From contig PHBE01000021.1 of assembly GCA_002841885.1 (NCBI GenBank), forward strand, positions 1-64,000: a stretch of 64,000 nucleotides of DNA, in the 5' to 3' direction. This stretch comes from Deltaproteobacteria bacterium HGW-Deltaproteobacteria-18 (GTDB lineage: Bacteria > Desulfobacterota > Desulfovibrionia > Desulfovibrionales > Desulfomicrobiaceae). The notes beneath the pieces were generated by a model. That model was not told the DNA's origin. It did not search any database and worked only from the letters and a program-made list of their open reading frames with translations. Every line of letters begins with the position of its first letter. Positions within the stretch are counted from its first letter, which is position 1. Position numbers and translations under genes: made by a program. Shown here in pieces: positions 27,222 to 36,537 of this stretch.

Positions 27222-29198
27222 TTAGAAAAGTTCCACATTGTCGCCGAGATCATCTTCGGGCTCGGCCTTCTTCCCGGGAGCGTCCTTTGGCTGCGTGTTC
27301 GCATCCGCCTCGTCCTGCTGCCCGTCAAAAAGTTCAACATTGTCGTCGCCGAAAAGTTCCACGTTGTCATCTGCAAAGAGGTCGACATTGTCATCGCCGA
27401 AAAGTTCCACGTCATTGTCGCCGAACAGGTCCACCTCGCCATCGTCATGTGCGTCCCCATGGTGACCGAGCACGGACAGGTGGACCAGGCGTTCACTGTC
27501 CATGGTGTAGCGGGAGAGTTGTTCCCGCAATTTCTCGGGCTGTCTGGCCGTGTCGAGTGTGGCCGAAAAGGGGGTGAAGCTGTCCTTCAACACCGTGATT
27601 TCCTTTTCCAAACTCAATAACTGATCCGATACCAGTTCATGGAAGTGGATGGAAGAGGTCACGGCGCTGATTTGCGACACAAGTTGCGTTGCGAGCTCCG
27701 ACAGGTGCGAGATGTTTTTTCCAAGTTCGTCGTCAAGACCGCCCAGCTGGTCGAGCACTGTTTCAAAGCGGCCCTGGATGCCGTCCACCATCTCGGACAC
27801 ATCCGAGGTTCTGGCCAGCGTGGAGAGCCTGTCGGCCACGGTGGAAATCCGGTTCAGGATTTCGGCCACCGCGCCCGTGCGAGTACGGGCGTCCACGGAA
27901 AGGTTCTGGATTTCCATGGCGATGACCCCGAGAGTGCGCCCCAGATCTCCGGTGTGGGCGGCTTTGACCCGGGCGTTCAGCGCGATGAGTTCGATTTCGG
28001 CTCCGATGTCCTCGATGCCGTGCACGAAGGTGCTGACCGTGGAGATGGTTTCCGCCATGTGCGACATGGTTTTGGATGTCTCCGAGATGTGTCCGCTGGT
28101 GGTGCGCATGGCGTTCATGACATCGCTGATGTGATGCCGGATGGCGTCGAGAATGGACATTCCGCCTTTTCGGTCCGCATAGGCCACGGCAGTGATCTTG
28201 CCGTGCAGATCCTCTATGCCGTGCCCGATTGAGCGCAGATTGCCGATCAGTTCGTTCACGGCCCCGGAGAACATTTCCTGGGCCTGACGCAGCTGCGGAG
28301 CCTGGAGCTGCAATACGTCCCTGACCCAGGCTCCAAGGCCAAGATTCCCGTCATCCTCTGCGCGGGCGCCGATTTCCCGGACGGCCTGATCCAGAATTTC
28401 CTCGACGTGTTCAACCTGCTGGCGGGTGATGTCGTGGAATTGCACCGACGCGATGACCTGTCCCATGCTCTCGGTCACCTGGCGGGATCCTTTGGCCAAC
28501 TCCTGGACCAGGACTGCCGAGTGGTTGCGCATGTCCTCAAGTTCGGAAATCCCGGCAAAGAGCTCCGTGAACATTTCCTCGACGATCCGATTCTGCGATT
28601 CGAGCTGTTTTTTGCTGCGCTCGTTGGCCGATGCCACCTGGTTCATGAGCAGGTGCGAATGTTCGCTGATTTTTTCCGTGTGCTCGTCGATGATCTTGCC
28701 CAGCGCCCTGACATCGTCGGCCAGGGTGGTGAATCCGGCGCCGGCGCTGCCCAGGCGGGCGCTCTCGATGCGCGTGGTGATTTCGAGCACTTTCAAGGTC
28801 TGCACCATGTTGAAAAACTGGGCCATGGCCTGGTCCAGGCTGCGGATGAGCCCAAGCACCTCGGACATGCCCTGCTGCTGCTCCGTGGAGGAGACGGAGG
28901 AAAACACGGCCCTTGCCTCGTCAGCCCGGGTTTGCAGTTCGCCGATGGCTGCGTGCAGTGCGCCTTCGCCAACGGAAGACGCCATGGACGAGGCCGTGGC
29001 GGAAAATGTGTTGGCTTTTGAATTGATGCCGAAAATCGTGGCCCCGAGTCCGAGAAATTCCTCTTCCCTGTCTTTGATGACCCCGGCAAGGCGGGGCAGG
29101 AGGGCGGGCAGGCTGTTGGCGCATTCCTCCATAACAGACCCAAGTTCATGGAGAGGATACGCTTTTTCGTCTTCAGGCATGGACCGGTCCTTGTTCAT
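27222..29198 (-). CDS. Soluble MCP-like coiled-coil protein with a repeated acidic tail
   Basis: A 658-residue, mostly helical cytoplasmic protein without membrane helices. Two segments resemble degenerate chemoreceptor hairpin tips: LEITTRIESARLGSAGAGFT followed by TLADDVRALG (about residues 137-175) and IELIALNARVKAAHTGDLGR followed by VIAMEIQNLS (about 390-430). Two FHDI/FHEL segments (VQFHDITRQQVEHVEEIL, SIHFHELVSDQLLSLEK) occur at similar places in each half, so the protein looks like an internal duplication. The last 72 residues carry six V-[DE]-L-F units. It lies between cheW and the STAS gene and is probably an array component or scaffold. No known chemotaxis name fits securely. Confidence 0.7.
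   Translation of the reverse strand: MNKDRSMPEDEKAYPLHELGSVMEECANSLPALLPRLAGVIKDREEEFLGLGATIFGINSKANTFSATASSMASSVGEGALHAAIGELQTRADEARAVFSSVSSTEQQQGMSEVLGLIRSLDQAMAQFFNMVQTLKVLEITTRIESARLGSAGAGFTTLADDVRALGKIIDEHTEKISEHSHLLMNQVASANERSKKQLESQNRIVEEMFTELFAGISELEDMRNHSAVLVQELAKGSRQVTESMGQVIASVQFHDITRQQVEHVEEILDQAVREIGARAEDDGNLGLGAWVRDVLQLQAPQLRQAQEMFSGAVNELIGNLRSIGHGIEDLHGKITAVAYADRKGGMSILDAIRHHISDVMNAMRTTSGHISETSKTMSHMAETISTVSTFVHGIEDIGAEIELIALNARVKAAHTGDLGRTLGVIAMEIQNLSVDARTRTGAVAEILNRISTVADRLSTLARTSDVSEMVDGIQGRFETVLDQLGGLDDELGKNISHLSELATQLVSQISAVTSSIHFHELVSDQLLSLEKEITVLKDSFTPFSATLDTARQPEKLREQLSRYTMDSERLVHLSVLGHHGDAHDDGEVDLFGDNDVELFGDDNVDLFADDNVELFGDDNVELFDGQQDEADANTQPKDAPGKKAEPEDDLGDNVELF
27327..27440 (-). 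repeat. Five tandem 8-residue repeats, consensus GDDNVELF, in the MCP-like protein
   Basis: Residues 587-624 read as five consecutive units ending EVDLF, DVELF, NVDLF, NVELF and NVELF, and a sixth copy (GDNVELF) closes the protein at 27225-27245 after an unrelated 27-residue linker. The DNA units are near identical 24-mers, which suggests recent expansion by slippage or unequal crossing-over. Confidence 0.9.
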
Positions 29199-29241
29199 GA
29201 TGCGGGCCGGAGCTGGACTCCGGCCCGCGTTGTTTCTCGTT

Positions 29242-29727
29242 TTACGCTTCCATTTCTTCAGTGCTGCGCAGAACCTGCAATTCTTCGGGGGAGAAGACCT
29301 TGCCGATATCGAGGATCATGATGAACTCCTCGTTCTGCTTGCCCATGCCCCGAATGAAGTCCGCCCTGATGGACGTGCCCATGCGCGGCGGCGGGTTGAT
29401 CTGGTCGTTGGTCATCTCGAATACTTCGCGGACCGAATCAACTATCGCGCCCATGTAGCAGTTTTCGCCTTCAACTTCCACATCTACTATTATGATGCAC
29501 GTGTTTACCGTGTCCTGGGCCTTCGGCATGTCGAACTTGATGCGCAGATCGACCACGGGCACGGCATGGCCGCGCAGGTTGATGACCCCGCGCATGTAGG
29601 GCGGCGTCTTGGGGATGCGGGTCACGGACACGAGCTCGATGACCTCGCGCACGGAACCCGTCTCCAGGGCAAAGACCTCCTCGCCGAGACCGAAGGTCAG
29701 GTACTGCAGGGTAGTGTTGTCACTCAT
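29242..29727 (-). CDS. cheW: Chemotaxis coupling protein CheW
   Basis: A 161-residue CheW domain protein that links receptors to CheA. Typical segments are LTFGLGEEVFALETGSVREV, ITRIPKTPPYMRGVINLRGH and PVVDLRIKF. It lies between the MCP and the MCP-like gene, 19 bases after the MCP stop, in the chemosensory operon. Confidence 0.94.
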   Translation of the reverse strand: MSDNTTLQYLTFGLGEEVFALETGSVREVIELVSVTRIPKTPPYMRGVINLRGHAVPVVDLRIKFDMPKAQDTVNTCIIIVDVEVEGENCYMGAIVDSVREVFEMTNDQINPPPRMGTSIRADFIRGMGKQNEEFIMILDIGKVFSPEELQVLRSTEEMEA

Positions 29728-29746
29728 GAGTCACCTCGACCTTTGG

Positions 29747-31777
29747 TTAGAATCGTTCGAATTCATCGTCTTCATCATCACGCCCCATATCAAGGGCCAG
29801 TCCGCTGGCCGAGCCCTTGGAAGCCAGAGCTTTGGGAGCTGCCTTGCGAGCGGGCTGTGGCCGTCCGCGCTGAGCAGTCTGACGGGTGACGCGGGCCGCT
29901 GTTGCGCCCAGATGGAAGAAGGAGATGGAGGACTGCAGCTGTTCGGCCTGGCTGGACAGTTCCTCGGAGGTCGAGGCCATTTCCTCGGAAGCCGAGGCGT
30001 TCTGCTGGATGACCTGGTCAAGCTGCTGCAGGGCCTTGTTGATCTGTTCGGCACCGGCGTTCTGCTCGTTGGAGGCGGCGGAGATCTCCTGCACCAGTTC
30101 TGCCGTGCGCTGAATGTCCGGGACGAGCTTGGTCAGCATCTGACCGGCCTGGTCGGCCACACTCACGGTGGAGGAGGACAGCTCGCTGATCTCGGCCGCA
30201 GCCGTGCCGCTACGTTCTGCCAGCTTGCGCACTTCCGCCGCGACCACCGCGAAGCCCTTGCCGTGCTCGCCTGCGCGGGCAGCCTCGATGGCGGCGTTAA
30301 GAGCCAGCAGGTTGGTTTGACGGGCGATCTCTTCGACGATGGAGATCTTCTCGGCGATGTTCTTCATGGCACCCACGGCCTGAACCACGGCCTTGCCGCC
30401 GGCTTCGGCGTCCTGAGCGGCCTTGAGGGCGATCTTTTCGGTCTGGGAAGCGTTGTCGGCGTTCTGGCGGATGTTGGAACCCATCTCTTCCATGCTCGAC
30501 GAAACCTCTTCAACGGAGGCGGCCTGCTCGGTCGCGCCCTGGGAGAGCTGCTCGGCCGAGGCGCTCAGTTCCTCTGAACCCGAGGCCACGTTGTCGGAGG
30601 CCGACTGCACCTCGGTCACGATCTCGCGCAGTTTGGCTACCATTTCGCGCAGCGCCTGGGCCAGGATGCCCACTTCGTCCTTCTGTTCCACATCCAGTTT
30701 GGCGGTCAGGTCGCCCTGGGCCAGCTTGCGGGCGAATTCCACGCCCAACTGCACCGGGCCGGTGATGCCCTTGGTCAGGAAGATGGCGGTGAGGATGCCG
30801 ATGATGACGCCAACGCTCAGGCCCCCGATCATGACCGTGGAGGCCGAGTTCAGGTTGGTTACTGCCTGGTCCGCGATCTTTTGAGTACCTTCCATGCCCG
30901 CCACGGCCGTATCCTGAGCGACAGCGAGGACCTCCGTGCCGGTTTTCGTACGCATGGTGTTAAGCTCGGCAAGTTCTTTCCAGTGTTCGTTCAGACTGGT
31001 CATGGCCATCTTGTACTGTATGGCCGCATCTTTTGTGCCTGCGATCTGCCTGATGTTTGCTTCCAGCCTCGTGATCGCTTTGAGTTTGTCGAAAAATTCG
31101 TCCATTTTCGGGAAGTTTTTCAAGGCTTCATCTATAATTTTCGGGTCCCGGTTCGCCTGGGCGCGCCAGACCTTTATGCGGGTATCGTTTCCAAGGTCGA
31201 TTATGTCGTTGACCAGCGTGATCTTTTCGAGACGTTCGGTCAGTGCTTCGGGGCTGGCCCCTGCAGCGAGGTCACGCTTCATGGCCTCGTTCTGGCTATC
31301 GAGAAAATCCACGCAGTTCTTCATATAGGACGCCGCGCCCTGGTCCAGTGTCCTGCGGTCCGCATTCATCTCTTCGATCAGTTCAACGGTCTGGTCGGAC
31401 TGGGCTGCATATGAGGCGACCACTGCCTTGGCCTGCACCAACTGCTCTTTCAGTTTGACCAGAGAGGGATAGGCCTGAGAATGCTTTTCAGCATCGGCCA
31501 AAACACCCTGCACTGCGGCAAGCTGCTTGCGCCCCTCATCCAGGAAAGACTGCTGTTCCGTGAAGGCGTAGCCACGCCATGCGTACATGGTCAGCAGGGA
31601 GGAACGTTCCAACTCATTGGCGACGCCGACTTCAGGCACATACTCATGAGCCAGGCGGATGGAATCTCCCTCGACGGTTTTCATGTTGAACACGGCCAAT
31701 CCGCCCAAAGCACATGCGATAAGAATCAGAACTCCGAAACCTCCGCCGATCTTGATCCCCAACTTGATGTTTTTCAT
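29747..31777 (-). CDS. Methyl-accepting chemotaxis protein
   Basis: A 676-residue receptor from MKNIKLGIK at 31777, which has the strong ribosome site AAGGAGGGGGGA; the longer frame to 31879 adds residues that lack receptor features. TM1 is about 10-31, a helical periplasmic sensor domain follows (about 32-315), TM2 is about 316-334, and HAMP about 336-390. The signalling hairpin carries [20 protein letters not shown] at its tip. The C-terminus is acidic and ends [10 protein letters not shown], similar in kind to the V-[DE]-L-F end of the MCP-like protein and possibly a docking tail for CheR, CheB or CheD. It is the first gene of the chemosensory operon. Confidence 0.93.
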   Translation of the reverse strand: MKNIKLGIKIGGGFGVLILIACALGGLAVFNMKTVEGDSIRLAHEYVPEVGVANELERSSLLTMYAWRGYAFTEQQSFLDEGRKQLAAVQGVLADAEKHSQAYPSLVKLKEQLVQAKAVVASYAAQSDQTVELIEEMNADRRTLDQGAASYMKNCVDFLDSQNEAMKRDLAAGASPEALTERLEKITLVNDIIDLGNDTRIKVWRAQANRDPKIIDEALKNFPKMDEFFDKLKAITRLEANIRQIAGTKDAAIQYKMAMTSLNEHWKELAELNTMRTKTGTEVLAVAQDTAVAGMEGTQKIADQAVTNLNSASTVMIGGLSVGVIIGILTAIFLTKGITGPVQLGVEFARKLAQGDLTAKLDVEQKDEVGILAQALREMVAKLREIVTEVQSASDNVASGSEELSASAEQLSQGATEQAASVEEVSSSMEEMGSNIRQNADNASQTEKIALKAAQDAEAGGKAVVQAVGAMKNIAEKISIVEEIARQTNLLALNAAIEAARAGEHGKGFAVVAAEVRKLAERSGTAAAEISELSSSTVSVADQAGQMLTKLVPDIQRTAELVQEISAASNEQNAGAEQINKALQQLDQVIQQNASASEEMASTSEELSSQAEQLQSSISFFHLGATAARVTRQTAQRGRPQPARKAAPKALASKGSASGLALDMGRDDEDDEFERF

Positions 31778-31934
31778 TCCCCCCTCCTTGTGAGTGAAAC
31801 GGCGAAAATTCGCCTGCAAGGCTGCACCACGCTCCGGGTGGATGGACTTGACGGGTCCTCGGCCGATGCCAAGCCGCAAGTCTCTTCCTACACGGATTTA
31901 TTGATCAAAAGCCAGAAAAAAGTGAAACCGGACC

Positions 31935-33893
31935 TCATTCTGAACCGCCCGTGAGCAGCTCAAGAGTTTTTCGGGCTTCGATATCCTCAACGAAAACATC
32001 ATAATGCAAAAGTTGGCCCCGAGCGTCCCGAATCACGCGGATGGTGCGCGAAGTCCATTTCGTGGACCCGTCGGCGCGGCGGATGCGGCATTCGAATCCA
32101 AAAATTTCGTCTTGCTCCTGGATCAACTGACCTAGCCGTTCCCAATCTTCGGTTGACTCGAAGAGTTCGGACGCCGAGCGCGCGGAGTTCATCAACTTGC
32201 CCGGTGACTCGTAGCCGTAGAGGCGGGCGTAGCTTGGGTTCATGGACATGAACCGGCCGCGGGCATCCAATGTGCACATGCCGACGGGCGCACCCTCGTA
32301 GATGGTGTGATACTTGTTCTCAATTTCGGCCAGCGCCTGCTGGATCTGTCTTTTGGAGGTGATGTCGCGCACAAAGACGATGACGCCGGTGACCTGGCCG
32401 CTTTGAGCGTCCTTGATGGGATATGCGTTGAATTCGATGGCGCGCGAGGCCGTCGAGGACATGATCTCGAGTATCTCGAACTCGTTGCGTCCTGTGCGCA
32501 GGGTTTTGACCGCCGGACAGCGGGAGCAGCACTCGCCCAGACGATGAAAGGCCTGATGGCACTTCCTGCCAACGACCGGCATTTCCTCGGCATACCAGCG
32601 TGTCATGGTCTGGTTGGCGTAGCGTACGGTCATGTCCGGGGCGATTACGCTGATCCCCTCCTCGATGCTGCCGAGCAGATTTTCGAGAAAGGCCTCGTTG
32701 GCAAGGATCTGCTCTTCGGCCGCCTTACGCTCGCTCATGTCGTAGTGCGTGCCGATAATGCGCATGGGTGTCCCGATGTTGCTCTTTTCCATGAGCTTGC
32801 CCCGGGAGTGGATCCATTTGTAGGAACCATCGCTGCAGCGCAGACGGTATTCGAAATCATAGAAATCCGTTTCCCCCCGAAAATGGGCCGAGAGCATGTT
32901 CAAGGCCGGCACTCGGTCTTCGGGGTGCAGCAGGGCTTCCCATTGCGTGATGGTCGGATCGAGGTCGCCATCCCTGTAGCCGAGCATCGTGTACCAGGTG
33001 GGCGAACATTGCAGCCTGCCGGAGGGGACATCGTAATCCCACACAGCTTCCTGGGCCCCCTCCAGGGCAAATTTCCAGCGCTGTTCGCTGGCCTCCAGGG
33101 CCTGCTTGGCATGCATCAGTTCCGTGACCTCGAACTGCATGTGCACGATCTGGGTCACGACGTCATGGGAGTCGAGCACCGGGGCGCTGCGTACCAGCCA
33201 GTGCTTGCCGTCCGGGGATCTGTAGGTCCCGTTTTGCACCGTGCGGGTCTTCATGGCCCGCCAGGCTGTGCTGAAAGCTCCCGATTCGGTTTCGTTTCGA
33301 TCAGTTCGAAGCGCTGCACCGGTGCTTTCCATGCCATGGTGATTCAGGAAATTAGCGGGGTTTTCGGTAACCGGGGAGTTTGACCACATAATGTGGAACT
33401 GGGAGTCCAGAAGGGTCACCGAGACATCCTGCAGATTTTCCAGGATGGTCCGCTGCACCCGCTGCTGTTCACGAAGTTGGGATTCAAGGACCTGGCGTTC
33501 GCGGATTTCGTCACGCAGCAGGCGGGTCAGCTCCTCGAGTTCATTTTTGCGCTGGTCCAGACGCAGAGGCACGACATCGGAAGCGTCTTTGCCCTGTCTT
33601 TCGAGGGCCTCGACGCTACTCAGGAAAAGCAGGGGATTTGAGCGGATGAGTCCGGTGATGCGGTCGGACAACTTGCCGGAAAGAGCCATGAGCAGGTCGG
33701 GGTCTTCTCCAAGGAGCCTGGCCAGGGCGTGGATGCGCTCTTCGGTCAGAGGCGCGTTTTCGCCTCGTTCCAGTTTGCTCAGGTAGGAATGATGAATGCC
33801 GATGCGCTTGGCCACACTGCGGATTGAATACCCCGAATGTTTGGCGGCGAGTGCTTTTCTGCGCTCGGTGAGATAACTTCCTAGTGCGCTCAT
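31935..33893 (-). CDS. XRE-family HTH protein with four PAS domains and no catalytic output
   Basis: A 652-residue protein. Residues about 5-70 are a Cro/CI-type helix-turn-helix (SIRSVAKRIGIHHSYLSKLE). A coiled coil at about 110-150 leads to PAS domains near 150-262, 270-395, 395-515 and 520-645, each ending in a PAC-like segment. The third PAS carries Cys445, Cys455, Cys456 and Cys459 (KCHQAFHRLGECCSRCPAV). No kinase, GGDEF, sigma-54 or other output domain is present, so DNA binding is the only visible output. It is probably a transcription regulator that reads a small-molecule or redox signal through PAS. Copies of a TTGTCGGACAA palindrome upstream of its start suggest autoregulation. Confidence 0.85.
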   Translation of the reverse strand: MSALGSYLTERRKALAAKHSGYSIRSVAKRIGIHHSYLSKLERGENAPLTEERIHALARLLGEDPDLLMALSGKLSDRITGLIRSNPLLFLSSVEALERQGKDASDVVPLRLDQRKNELEELTRLLRDEIRERQVLESQLREQQRVQRTILENLQDVSVTLLDSQFHIMWSNSPVTENPANFLNHHGMESTGAALRTDRNETESGAFSTAWRAMKTRTVQNGTYRSPDGKHWLVRSAPVLDSHDVVTQIVHMQFEVTELMHAKQALEASEQRWKFALEGAQEAVWDYDVPSGRLQCSPTWYTMLGYRDGDLDPTITQWEALLHPEDRVPALNMLSAHFRGETDFYDFEYRLRCSDGSYKWIHSRGKLMEKSNIGTPMRIIGTHYDMSERKAAEEQILANEAFLENLLGSIEEGISVIAPDMTVRYANQTMTRWYAEEMPVVGRKCHQAFHRLGECCSRCPAVKTLRTGRNEFEILEIMSSTASRAIEFNAYPIKDAQSGQVTGVIVFVRDITSKRQIQQALAEIENKYHTIYEGAPVGMCTLDARGRFMSMNPSYARLYGYESPGKLMNSARSASELFESTEDWERLGQLIQEQDEIFGFECRIRRADGSTKWTSRTIRVIRDARGQLLHYDVFVEDIEARKTLELLTGGSE

Positions 33894-34015
33894 GTGTCTA
33901 TGATATGGTAGTCAGTTTTTTTGAGGCAAGTATTTTTTTGTCGGACACGCATATTATTTTTCTGCTCTTGAATATGGAGGACTGCAACAAGAGTTAAAAT
34001 ATTTTGAGCGGGCTC

Positions 34016-34026
34016 TTGTCGGACAA
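34016..34026. promoter_or_regulatory. TTGTCGGACAA palindrome, candidate operator of the HTH-PAS regulator
   Basis: A symmetric 11-mer (TTGTC and GACAA around one base). Near copies are TTGTCGGACAC at 33938-33948, TATTCGGACAA at 34105-34115 and TTGTCTGGAAA at 34123-34133, all within 250 bases of the divergent HTH-PAS and kinase genes. Repetition of a symmetric site beside a DNA-binding regulator suggests that regulator binds here. Confidence 0.5.
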
Positions 34027-34139
34027 ATGATAAAATCTCATTCAACTTCCCGGTTTGGCAGGGGTGTGTGACCAAAGCCCCGGGCCTGCGCTGAATTGAT
34101 CTTTTATTCGGACAAGTTGGGATTGTCTGGAAATAAATG

Positions 34140-34169
34140 TTGACCGCAAATTCGTGGCTACTTCATACT
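34140..34169 (+). promoter_or_regulatory. Possible sigma-70 promoter for the hybrid-kinase operon
   Basis: TTGACC at 34140-34145 and CATACT at 34164-34169 are separated by 18 bases. The partial motif TTGTCTGGAAA ends 7 bases upstream of the -35 element, a place where an activator or repressor could act. The start codon of the kinase is 250 bases further on. Confidence 0.35.
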
Positions 34170-34419
34170 AGCCATGAGAGGTTCGGAATTTTCAGTTTGC
34201 ACGGCAGCAAGGACGGAATCATGGAACCGGATGACGCGCAGCCTGAATCACTCCGAACAGGCTCGAAATCCGTGCTCTTCGGATAGTCTAAAGGCATGTG
34301 TCCTTTTCTTTAAAGGGATGACTACTTTTTGCGGTGACGCCGGAGTATTGAAATTTGTTTGAAATCGTCCTTGCGCCAGACATTGACGTTATAAGGTATT
34401 CGACCAAGGAAACAGCCCA

Positions 34420-36537
34420 ATGACTAGACGACAGATTCCCTTTCTATGTTCAGCCATTGCCTTGATCGCAGTTCTTTTTTTCGGGCATTGCTATTTGAGC
34501 ATCCTTGTGGACAATATCCGGCAAAGCGACCGGCTGGCCCTGACCCACAGAATGTCGCAACAACTCAACGCCATTCAGACCGCACTCCGTAATGCCGAAT
34601 CACCGCTTTTTACCTTGGCCGACATCCTGACCGTCGGGCGCGGGAAATTCGACGAATTCGAAAAGTACGCCAATCACCTTTTGCACGAGAATCCTTTTGT
34701 CGGCGCCCTTTTTCTGGTCCCGGACGGCGTGGTCGCGACCGCCTATCCCCTGGCAGGCAACGAGGCCGCCATCGGTCACGATCTGCTCAAGGACCCTGAG
34801 CGCAAGACGGAGGTCCTCGAAGCCATAAACTCCAATCAGGTGGTTCTGGCCGGGCCGGTGAACATGCGTCAGGGCGGGGTCGGACTTTTCGCCCGCAAGC
34901 CTGTGTTCTGGAACGACAACGGAGAACGGCATTTCTGGGGAATGGTCGTGGCCCTGATCCACTGGGAAACCGTGCTTGAAACTTTTGACTTCAAGTCATT
35001 GGACGCGGATGGCTATTCCTACACTCTGAACCGCAAGCTGCAGACGGACAAGGACGAAACGCTCATTGTCCGATCCGAGGCAGACATTGTCGAAGAGCTT
35101 GCCCTGACACGATCCCTGCCCATTCCTGGAGGGGAGTGGCTACTGACTGTCTCGACCCGGGAAGACCATCTCTGGGGCGTGGCCCAGGGTGGATACTTTC
35201 TAGTCGCCATGCTCGGAGTGCTTGTCGCAGGGCTTATTTTCCATCTCTTGCGCGGGCGGGAGCGAATCCTGACCCAGGCCGAAGAGCTTGAACGCATGAA
35301 CGCAGAAATGGTGCGCGACATCGCCCGGCGTGAAAAGGCTGAGGCCGATCTGCTTCAGGCCAAGGATGCGGCTCTGGCCGCCACAATAGCCAAATCCCAG
35401 TTTCTGGCGACCATGAGCCATGAAATCCGCACGCCCATGAACGGGGTGCACGGGATGTTGCAATTGCTGGAAGGCACGGATCTGGACGCCGAACAAAAGG
35501 AATATGTCCAGATAGGCTCCTCCGCCCTGCAGAGTCTTCTGACCCTCATCAACGATATCCTGGATTTTTCCAAGATCGAGGCCGGCAAGCTCGACATTGC
35601 CCAGACTCCTTTTGCGCTTGATGAACTCTGCCGCTCAATTCCGGCCATTTTCAAGGAACAGAGCCTTGCCAAAAAACTTGATCTTTCCATCGTGATTGCT
35701 GCGGATGTTCCGCGCACGGTCGTGGGGGATCCGAGCCGCATCCGGCAGGTGCTGCTCAATGTTGTCGGCAACGCGGTCAAGTTCACGCACGAGGGCGCGG
35801 TTTCGATCAGGATCTCCGTAGCGACAAAAGACCTTCCCCCTGAAACGGCACGGCTTGATTTCGAGGTCACGGACACCGGAATCGGTATCAGTGCGGAGCA
35901 GTTGCCGGATCTTTTCCAGCCTTTCATCCAGGGCGGGCAGGGACTGGTCCGCACCAGTCAGGGCACCGGTCTTGGGCTTTCCATCATCAAGCGCCTGGTC
36001 CATCTCATGGGCGGCGATGTCGGGATCGAGAGTTCTCCGGGAGTCGGAACAACGGTCCGTTTTCACGTCCTGGTCAACCTTCCGTCGACGGAGCGGACCA
36101 AGACCGACAGTGCAGCCCGAAACGTCGGGCACGTGGTGCGGGAGCCAGGGCGGAACCTGAATATTCTGCTCGCCGAGGATGACGTGACGAACATGGCCAT
36201 GTTGACTCGCCTGCTGGAAAAGCTCGGCTGCGACGTCACTCCGGCCGGCAACGGCCTGGAAGCGCTGCATATTTTGGAAAAAGAGGAGATGGATCTTGTC
36301 CTCATGGACATTCAGATGCCCGTCATGGATGGGGTGGAGGCGACCCGGCGCATTCGGGAGGATCAGTCCCTTGGCCGCAAGGCCCGGATTCCGATCATCG
36401 CCGTGACCGCTTTCGCCATGACCGGGGACAGGGAACGCTTTCTTGATGCGGGCATGGATGACTACATTCCAAAACCCGTGAACTTGAACAGTCTGCTTGA
36501 AGCCATGGACAGAGTGGTGCAATTCGACAGGACATGA
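34420..36537 (+). CDS. Membrane hybrid histidine kinase with a CHASE-like periplasmic sensor
   Basis: A 705-residue kinase. TM1 is about 7-29; the periplasmic domain (about 30-265) resembles CHASE sensors (NPFVGALFLVPDGVVATAYP, AINSNQVVLAGPVNMRQGGV); TM2 is about 268-286. The HisKA has His334 ([12 protein letters not shown]), then the ATPase domain (VVGNAVKFTHEG, GTGLGLSIIKRL), then a receiver with Asp630 in LVLMDIQMP. There is no PAS domain between membrane and kinase, unlike its neighbours. The stop overlaps the next kinase start by 4 bases, so it opens a four-kinase operon. Confidence 0.92.
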   Translation: MTRRQIPFLCSAIALIAVLFFGHCYLSILVDNIRQSDRLALTHRMSQQLNAIQTALRNAESPLFTLADILTVGRGKFDEFEKYANHLLHENPFVGALFLVPDGVVATAYPLAGNEAAIGHDLLKDPERKTEVLEAINSNQVVLAGPVNMRQGGVGLFARKPVFWNDNGERHFWGMVVALIHWETVLETFDFKSLDADGYSYTLNRKLQTDKDETLIVRSEADIVEELALTRSLPIPGGEWLLTVSTREDHLWGVAQGGYFLVAMLGVLVAGLIFHLLRGRERILTQAEELERMNAEMVRDIARREKAEADLLQAKDAALAATIAKSQFLATMSHEIRTPMNGVHGMLQLLEGTDLDAEQKEYVQIGSSALQSLLTLINDILDFSKIEAGKLDIAQTPFALDELCRSIPAIFKEQSLAKKLDLSIVIAADVPRTVVGDPSRIRQVLLNVVGNAVKFTHEGAVSIRISVATKDLPPETARLDFEVTDTGIGISAEQLPDLFQPFIQGGQGLVRTSQGTGLGLSIIKRLVHLMGGDVGIESSPGVGTTVRFHVLVNLPSTERTKTDSAARNVGHVVREPGRNLNILLAEDDVTNMAMLTRLLEKLGCDVTPAGNGLEALHILEKEEMDLVLMDIQMPVMDGVEATRRIREDQSLGRKARIPIIAVTAFAMTGDRERFLDAGMDDYIPKPVNLNSLLEAMDRVVQFDRT

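Larger units (their letters stand above)
33894..34419. other. 526-bp regulatory region between the HTH-PAS gene and a kinase operon
   Basis: No convincing gene; a 62-codon frame at 34174 has no ribosome site. AT-rich, with one perfect and several partial copies of a TTGTCGGACAA palindrome (33938, 34016, 34105, 34123) and a promoter-like sequence at 34140-34169. It should serve two divergent transcription units. Confidence 0.6.

Noticed and set aside
27327-27440. Short tandem DNA repeats that could suggest a CRISPR array
   Set aside because: The units are contiguous, in frame, have no spacers and encode a peptide repeat.
31801-31814. GGCGAA-AA-TTCGCC hairpin just upstream of the MCP ribosome site
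   Set aside because: Too short and isolated to call a regulatory site or terminator.
34174-34362. 62-codon frame upstream of the kinase operon
   Set aside because: No ribosome site and composition unlike neighbouring proteins; it lies in a promoter region.
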